In this document: positions 57,245-64,000 of the stretch, one piece after another
Numbering within the stretch: the stretch's first letter is position 1
Layout: each line of letters opens with the position of its first letter
Source of the DNA: Allium sativum
Taxonomy: Eukaryota > Streptophyta > Magnoliopsida > Asparagales > Amaryllidaceae
Assembly (NCBI GenBank): GCA_030737875.1
Contig: CM060926.1
Coordinates: 315,182,922 to 315,246,921 of the forward strand
Length of the DNA stretch: 64,000 bases
Reading direction: 5' to 3'
The notes under the pieces: model-generated
The model's database searches: none
What the model saw: only the letters and a program-made list of their open reading frames with translations
What the model was told of the DNA's origin: nothing
Translations under genes and position numbers: made by a program

Positions 57245-58125
57245 CATATGTAAAAATCGAATTTTTACTTCGCTATTCAATATATAAAAATCGAATTTTT
57301 ACCTTGTTATTCAATATATAAAAATCGAATTTTTCTATGCTGTTCAATATATAAAAATCGAATTTTTTCTATGCTGTTCAATATATAAAAATCGAATTTT
57401 TACTATGCTGTTCAATATATAAAAATCGAATTTTTACCTTGCTGTTCAATATATCAAAATCGAATTTTACTTTTCTGTTCAATATATAAAAATCGAATTT
57501 TTACTTTCACGCTATATGGATAAAAATTCTATTTTTACATTGCTACTATATAGATAAAAATTATATTTTTACCTCGCTATTCTCTATATAAAGATTTCGC
57601 CTTTTCAAATATATCATTATAAAAATCACATTTTTTTATTTTGCTAAATATACAAAGATGATATTTTTTTAATATTCCTATCATGTAAAAATTATATTTT
57701 CAATTCTCTACCTAAACAAAAATCATATTTTTTCATGTTCTACATAGTAAAGATTATATTTTTACTACTTTTAAAAAAATATAAAAATCATATTTTTATT
57801 ACTTCACTTTCAATATAAAAATCGGGTTTTTATACGAATAAAAATCGAATCTTTTCTATTTTAAAAATCTCGTCTTTCTCCTTTTTAAAATATCGTCTTT
57901 TCACTTTTAAAAATATCGTCTTTTCACTTTTAAAAATATTGTCTTTTCACTTTTAAAAATATAAAAATCACATTTTTTATTTTGCTACCTATATAAAGAT
58001 GATATTTTTAATATTCCTATCATGTAAAGATTATATTTTTACTTCTCTTCATAAACAAAGATCATATTTTTACATCATCTATATAGTAAAGACTATATTT
58101 TTAATACTTTAAAAACCACTTCTTT
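57245..58125. repeat. Array of hairpin-forming repeats in the C LTR
   Basis: From 57245 to about 57510, eight copies at 33-35 bp steps of 'tataaaaatcgaattttt', each holding the near-palindrome aaaaatcgaattttt. After that the copies degenerate (aaaaatcatattttt, aaagatgatatttttt) and include about three 24 bp steps of 'aaaaatatcgtcttttcact' near 57885-57960. Confidence 0.8.
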
Positions 58126-58214
58126 TTCATTGTAAATATCTCTATATTTCTGAAAATAAAAATATTTATTATTTTTAAAACTGATTTAACTATGTTAAAT
58201 AAATAAAATAAAAT

Positions 58215-58600
58215 AAAACAGCGAAGGAGAACTCACTGTTGATGAACGCAGGAGTTGGAGGAAAGAGAGGCAGCGGGTGTACTAGGGTCGGCGATCTTCG
58301 AACAGAGGAGGGGAGGGACAGGCGATGGGGCATGGCGCGGCAGGGCTTGGCATCAGGCGTTGGAGGCAGGGGGCGGAGGGGTGTCCAGGCGTGGCCGGAG
58401 GCGACCCAGGAGGTGCGGCGAGGGTGGTGGGGCTCCTTCCGTCGACCTAGGGTTTTGGGGGGCCTGGGGTTGCGGAAATCGAAGATGAGAGGGGCGGAGG
58501 AAGAGGGAATCGAAGAGGGAAGAGGCGGAGGCGGGTTGGGCGGCTGGGGGACCGGAGCGGTGGTGGGTGGCGATGGGTGATGGGGCGCGCCTCCGTCCAT
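58215..58600 (-). other. GC-rich island of the C LTR with a Pro/Ser-rich open frame
   Basis: Strongly GC-rich and CpG-rich, about 1.0-1.36 kb from the LTR start. The minus strand has an open frame of 136 codons starting ATG (MDGGAPHHPSPPTTAPVPQ), low complexity. The plus strand is also open (58239-58580). Open frames on both strands of GC-rich DNA are expected from few stop codons, so I annotate this as a leader or promoter-like island, not as a gene. Confidence 0.55.
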
Positions 58601-58944
58601 TTTTTTTATTTCTTTTGATTTCAGTTTTAAAATGATACGGGGGGGGGGGGGGCAGAGAGGATGTAGGAGAAGGGATGTTTTTTTCTTTTATTTAATTATT
58701 TAATTCATCTTAAAGTTGACTTTCACAAACGACCTCTAAACGAGGCCCACCGCCTGTCGTCCATAGCGTTTCACCCCCATTCCGAACACAATGGGATATG
58801 CATTGTAAGTTGATTCGGCTGTTACAATCGGTTTCCGTTAAATTTACATTTATATCTCTATATTGAATTTTAAACGTACATTTCAAATTACCGGGGTCAC
58901 ATAACAACTCTATAAATTCCATAAAAATATTTTCTAGCTTCGTA

Positions 58945-59340
58945 TTGACGATACGGTCCTAACAAAACTAGTTTCGTCGAATTCCGAGATCGTTAGAAAA
59001 ATGGCCAATTTCCAGTCGATTAAAATCAACTAAAACTAGTCAAACGCGTTTTCCTTTGCCACGCTCACATATTGATTCAGAAAATTATGAAAATTGGAAT
59101 CTAACAATAATTTGACACTGCGGATCCAACAAAAGTGGTTTCATCGAAATCCGAGGTCGTTTGCAAAATTCCCATTTTTAAGGGCCTGAATTCCATAGCG
59201 ACTATTCAGAATTTTCAACTGGACATATCTTTTGATTCCCGCTATGAAATTTCAATTTTTCGGATTCGTTGGAAAGATATTCTCAAATAGATCCTATTGT
59301 TTTTGGTTTCACTAAAATCCAGATTGTTTTGCACCCGGTA
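58945..59340 (-). repeat. 167 bp-spaced repeats in the C LTR (three units)
   Basis: 'gtttcgtcga', 'gtttcatcga' and 'gtttcactaa' with matching flanks end at 58980, 59147 and 59315 (167 and 168 bp apart). The sequence between matches D LTR 18500-18870 in reverse. Confidence 0.75.
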
Positions 59341-59577
59341 CATTCAATTGAAGTTTGAAATCGAATTATCGAACTACCGCGCCATTTTCAATTCTATTTA
59401 TAATTATATATAAATATTTATATTCTAACGACGACGTATATAATATATACGTCGAATTATATTCGAAATAAATTTCTCGTCGATATTATTTAAAATAATC
59501 TATTTTAAATATTCAAAATTCGTTAAAATTGCCAAAATAAAAATTTTAAACTGGTTCGGATTTTCCGGGTTATTACA

Positions 59578-59617
59578 ATCTCCCCCACTTAAAACTTTTC
59601 GTCCCCGAAAAGGAACA
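59578..59617 (-). other. PPT and 'gacgaaa' motif of element C
   Basis: The minus strand reads 'ccttttcggggacgaaaag' then 'ttttaagtgggggagat' before the LTR start TGTAATAACCCGG. Confidence 0.88.
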
Positions 59618-60603
59618 AAGTCGAAAGTGGTTTGATTATTTAACTCTATGTTCGATCTGGCTTCTATTCTGCAACTTTTCAGTTTCTGAGAATTTTCAAA
59701 TTTTCAAAAATTTGGCTAACACCCTAAATTTTTGAAAAATTTCGCCATAACCTCCCCTGCACCGGGATCCACGGGAAAATCCCGAAATTGCCATATAGGC
59801 CTTCTGATCTCAAAAAGAAAAAGAAAAAGCCAAGCGGCTAGCCAATAGGCTCATAAAATCATCATCACCCAAACAAAACAGTAAATTACATAGTAAACAT
59901 GTACCTATTTGTCGGGCAAACAAATTTTATTCTTCGGCTCTAGCCTCCTTGCTATGACCTGTTCAATGTAAGTACTTGTATATGCAAGCAAATGCCACCA
60001 ATTTTCAATACAGTTCAATATTTGATTCAATTAGGCTAAATGTTTCAAAATTATCAAACAAATAAACAAACAACACAAACATCAATCAATTAGTGAATTA
60101 GAGTTTCAAATTCATAAATTTGATATATATACAAAAAATCTTGTTTTTGATGCCAATTCACAACAATGTGTTCTAGCTATATAAGTTTTGGTTCTCACAC
60201 TAGTCTAATGGAAATATATAGATATCACGCCTTCGTCACTCGAAAATAAATAGTGGTGATGGTATACTTCATCATCAGGACCATGTCCGGGCGACTAGAG
60301 TGTAATTGTATATCTATCCGGTATATTAAAACTTCGAATATGCGTTCATGACGCGTATATGCAAAATCTTTATATAGCGGATTGTCCGTATGCAAAATAA
60401 ATAAATATTCAAATACATATAAAATGGTTTAAATTTTCAAAACAAAATTGTTTTCATTTGAAAAATATACTCTTCACACCCGTTCTAGGATACTACTGAT
60501 CCCATCTCTAACGAGTCATTCTAATTGGATATTACTAATCCAATATCTGATGAATTCTTTCGTATGGTTCTAATGTGTCTTGTTCTCGAGCTCTGTAAAC
60601 CAA

Positions 60604-60615
60604 AGCTCTGATACC
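60604..60615 (-). other. Primer-binding site of element C (tRNA-iMet)
   Basis: The minus strand reads TGGTATCAGAGC, two bases from the LTR boundary at 60618. Confidence 0.9.
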
Positions 60616-60617
60616 AC

Positions 60618-63600
60618 TGTAAGAACCCGTTACTTCCCCGTGAAGGAAAGAGCGGATACTTTGAGAACAACACACAAATGAACGTAGACGGAAGAACATT
60701 TCATTGCATTTCAAAAATTCCATCAGATACAAGAATATACAGAGTATAAATGAATAAATTACATTCGATAAATATCAGAGATTACAATAAATTACATAGC
60801 AGCGGAAAATAATACAAAGCACAACTGAAGGTGATATACGGATACAGAGCTTTCCGGATATCATTCCAGCTGTAAACCAGGATCCTGTGAATATAAATCT
60901 GCAAAACCAAAACTACTAGCTGCCCGTGCGGAAAATAGGGGCACCCAGAGTTTAGGTTAAAACAATAAACTCCAGGTCAGTCATGTGACTCGTGTGAGAA
61001 CTAAAACAGTTATTCAAAACTTTACTTTAAAAGAGAGTAATTCAAGGGACCACGCCGTATAACACGGAACGGGTTTCCTCCCAAGAATACCAGTGCATAT
61101 AGATAAACAACGCAATGCTTTTTCGAAAAATGAAGCTATTATAAGACCCAGGTCCCATCACACAATGCAACGCAAGCCGGAGGATAGGGTTTTACCTTAT
61201 AACAGCCAAACATGCTTGGTACGTTTAAAACAAATCATTTGATACTATAATAAGTGTATAGTGTCAAAAAAATTTCAATCATAAATATAAATCATAGACG
61301 GCATAGCATCCCATGCTACTATGTCGCCATACTAGGCTCTACAAATAAAGCCGCAATACACGTATTGGAAATTGGATTTCCGTCATGAGTCGAGGCAAGG
61401 GGCAAGCTCCTCTCCGCGTTCGAGACACTCTAGCAAATGTCCCAGGGTAACGCACTCTGGGCAACCCCGGATCTTCAGGGCCGGTCCTCACTTACGTTAG
61501 AGGATTAATTATGCCTGAACACACGTTTCCCGGTCCTTACAGACCTAAAATCGAGGAGCCTCGCATTCCAACAACCACATAGGTGAAAAGTATATAAATG
61601 TCAGGGCTGGTAAGTCACTGATACCACCAAAGCTAGAAAGAAACGCCGTGCTCTCCCTGCAGTCCTTATCCCGTTTTTAACTCACACCGAGGTGTGAGGC
61701 TCGCGAATTCACGTTATACACAAAGCTACGCCACAGAGGCCGTGCTTTGATCATCAACCACAAGACTCTGCTTTTCAACAAAAGCCTTGATCATTGCAAC
61801 TCAGCGTGCCACACAGGCAATTCATGCCATGCGATTGATATCTATCGATATATAACCTCTAAGCTCGTACGTCTCAGAGAAGGGCGTTAAGCAAGAGAAT
61901 AAATTCTCCGCAGCCAAACAGATATATATTTAATAGAAATCAATCAACACAGAATAAAATCCAATGTCAGACACACAATCCATTTTCAAGTCCGTTCTGG
62001 GTCTGAACGAAATCGGAGGCACTTTCCTCGCATATCCATCCATCTCCAAGTACGTCTGGACGACCACCAACTATTTCCATCCTCTTGGGTGTACTGCCCA
62101 ATCAGGATCGTCAGTAATTATCCAAACGATGTGAAGACTTCCGGTCTTCAACCACCATCTTCATCTTCGACATATCGTCGAATCGGTTATTCATAATCGG
62201 TATAAACCCGGACTTTCCGAACAACCCGCGTATATTAAAAACAAATGTTACACAAACACAACATACGCCTCATTCCAGTTCAGAATATTCCTTTATTCAT
62301 AAAATCACATGTTTAGGGAAAAGTTCCCATTAATTTTATCCAAGATAAATTCTTTAAAATTTATCCTTTAATCTTCCTTTGGATGTCATATCAAACCAAA
62401 TTATGGTTTTTCCTAACTAGTCGAGATTAGCGAACCACATCGAAGTAATTATTTATTTTATTTCCCAATCCCGATATATTCATCCCATGAAGCAAAACTG
62501 GTAATACTCCATATCTAATACTATGGTGTTATCGGTAAAATTAATTACCATTTCACGTTCAAATCTAATTAAAGATTTAACTATCGCTTTGGAGCAAAAC
62601 TGGCGATACTCCATTCTCGCTCATTTCTAAATTTGATAATTTAGATTATAGATTCACATTTCAACCTAATTGCAGATTCGTTAAAACTCCTTTTACTGGG
62701 TTAAAGAACTAGGTGTTATTTAAAACACAATTCACGGCAAACCCAAATCACATTCTATTTAAAATCGGGTTAAAGAACTAGTGTTATTTAAAACACAGTT
62801 CACGATAAACCCATTTCAAATCCAATCAAATATATTAGAAATTCCGATTATTTAAAACCCCTTTTTAAATCTAATTTATTTATTTAAAAATAATTGGGTT
62901 TTAAATTTAGTTCAAAACTAGTTCATTTCAATAAAAATCCAATTTTATCTTTTCAAATATGGAGTTTTTCACCCCAATTTTTCTCAAATCATTTCTTATG
63001 ATTTTACACAAATTATTACTATTTTTAATAATTTTATCAAGGCCCGTACAGTCGATTTCCAACAATGGCCATCGAACTGCACTTACAGCGACCTTTCTCA
63101 AATTTGATTTGGACGTAATTCCAAGTCCAACCATTAGATTTTGAATTTCTAATATTCGTTAGAAAGCTCTTTTCGCTATGAATCCAACGGTTCCGGTTTT
63201 AGGAGAATCCGACGGTCAGATCTCCCGTAATGTCCGTTTGAAATAAATGGTCGAAATTCGCGAACTGCCGTGGCGCGGCGCGTTCTATTCAGACCATTAT
63301 ATTATATATATAATATATATTTCGTCGATTTCTATTTAAAACGAATTATATAAATAGTTTCAAATTCGTTTCAAAAGCAATTTCAACTTCCATTTCAATT
63401 CAAATCAAAATTGAATTCTTCTTTATAAATTCGTTTTAAAATTCATTTCTATTCAATTCAAATTTCAATCCAATTTGAATTTATTTCAATTCGCTTTGAA
63501 TTCAATTTAATTCATTTCGAAATCGTTTTCAATTCAATTCATTTCATTTCGAAATCGTTTTCAATTCAATTCATTTCGAAATCGTTTTTAATTCAATTCA

Positions 63601-64000
63601 TATCGAAATCGTTTTCAATTCAATTCATTTCGAAATCGTTTTCAATTCAATTCATTTCGAAATCGTTTTCAATTCAATTCATTTCGAAATCGTTTTCAAT
63701 TCAATTCATTTCGAAATCGTTTTCAATTCAATTCATTTCGAAATCGTTTTCAATTCAATTCATTTCAAAATCGTTTTCAATTCATTTCAAAATCGTTTTC
63801 AATTCAATTCATTTCGAAATGAATAAAATTGATATAAATATCATTCACGTCAAAATGACGTTAATCTAATCAACACGGCTTCATATATTTCTATTTTGAA
63901 ATATTCTATTTCAAATATTTCTATTTCAAATAATCTATTTCAAATATTTCTTATTATCAAAATATTTCGTTCAACACATGACTAATCTCAAATGATGAGT
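60618..64000 (-). repeat. 5' LTR of element C (3.4 kb in view)
   Basis: Starts TGTAAGAACCCGTTAC and follows 52705 onward. It contains the hairpin (60977-60991), the 27 bp array (63512-63825, about 12 units) and the start of the 97 bp array. It is cut by the window edge. Confidence 0.9.
63512..63825. repeat. 27 bp tandem array, right C LTR
   Basis: Starts of 'cgaaatcg' at 63518, 63550, 63577, 63604, 63631, 63658, 63685, 63712 and 63739, then degenerate units to 63814: about 12 units against about 9 in the left LTR. Confidence 0.92.

Larger units (their letters stand above)
52705..59577 (-). repeat. 3' LTR of element C (6.87 kb)
   Basis: Plus-strand ends TGTAAGAACCCGTTAC and GGGTTATTACA. From left to right: conserved R/U5-like segment with the hairpin (53064-53078); blocks shared with D and G; a 27 bp tandem array (55585-55820); a 97 bp tandem array (55956-56396); hairpin-repeat arrays (57245-58125); a GC-rich island (58215-58600); a G14 run (58639-58652); and 167 bp-spaced repeats (58945-59340). 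No believable gene. Confidence 0.88.
59578..60617 (-). mobile_element. Interior of element C (1.04 kb, non-coding)
   Basis: Bounded by the PPT side (59578-59617) and primer site (60604-60615). AT-rich with an 'aaaagaaaaagaaaaag' tract near 59815. After the primer site the minus strand has two copies of 'at.ggattagtaatatccaa' and 'gatgggatcagtagtatccta' type phrases, also found in D and A interiors. No gag or pol motif. Confidence 0.85.
52705..64000 (-). mobile_element. Element C: giant-LTR non-autonomous retrotransposon (right end beyond window)
   Basis: Minus-strand element: 5' LTR from 60618 to beyond 64000, interior 59578-60617 (1040 bp), 3' LTR 52705-59577 (6873 bp). Primer site and PPT are on the correct sides. 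The 3383 bp of the right LTR in view match the left LTR with about 1-2% differences by eye plus indels in tandem arrays, indicating a recent insertion. The left target flank is GGTTA (52700-52704); its partner is outside the window. No coding content. Confidence 0.88.

Noticed and set aside
58190..58600. 136-codon Pro/Ser-rich frame as a gene in the C LTR
   Set aside because: GC-rich low-complexity DNA with open frames on both strands and no family features. Better explained as a GC island.

Overview
The window looks like plant nuclear DNA, most likely dicot heterochromatin. It is AT-rich and almost entirely nested LTR retrotransposons. The supporting marks are tRNA-iMet primer-binding sites (TGGTATCAGAGC), purine-rich polypurine tracts (PPTs), a chromodomain-bearing Ty3/gypsy pol, and intron-interrupted fragments of plant nuclear genes. 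I see no intact host gene, tRNA, rRNA or bacterial-type operon. The species cannot be named from the sequence.

Layout, left to right. 1-2672: 3' end of a Tat-like Ty3/gypsy element with an antisense ORF (563-1132) and its 3' LTR (1666-2672), lodged inside element A. 2673-9224: element A (minus strand), non-coding internal region plus a 4.4 kb LTR, lodged in the 5' LTR of element D. 9225-17853: remains of the D 5' LTR, broken by a rearranged Athila-like element F (two LTR copies at 10594-11861 and 16284-17554, and two unknown ORFs at 13668-15245). 17854-18244: the entire 391 bp internal region of D. 18245-36123: the D 3' LTR, about 7.2 kb once element E is removed. 25335-35966: element E, a full-length but dead Tekay/Del-type chromovirus (minus strand) with a perfect 5 bp target-site duplication TATTC. 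36124-39255: CACTA-like DNA transposon remnant carrying captured exons of a DEG-type protease and of citrate synthase. 39256-39931: remnant of a B-like LTR. 39932-42943: truncated C-family LTR (element G). 42944-52704: element B (plus strand), 5.8 kb LTR, 1.86 kb non-coding interior, 3' LTR cut by element C. 52705-64000: element C (minus strand), 6.87 kb LTR, 1.04 kb interior, second LTR running off the window.

The most notable content is the set A, B, C, D (and fragment G): retrotransposons whose LTRs (4.4-7.2 kb) dwarf interiors that lack gag-pol (0.39-1.9 kb, or at least 2.2 kb in A). They keep a tRNA-iMet primer site. B, C and D also keep a PPT preceded by a 'gacgaaa' motif, as in the chromovirus E. 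A small CAGTC/GACTG hairpin recurs in E, B, C, D and G. This suggests non-autonomous derivatives mobilised in trans by E-like chromoviruses. Their LTRs also carry a GC-rich island about 0.7-1.4 kb from the 5' end and, in C and D, 167 bp-spaced repeats and long arrays of short hairpin-forming repeats.

Relative order from nesting: D is older than A, E and F; A is older than the Tat element; G is older than B; B is older than C. C has near-identical LTRs and appears youngest.
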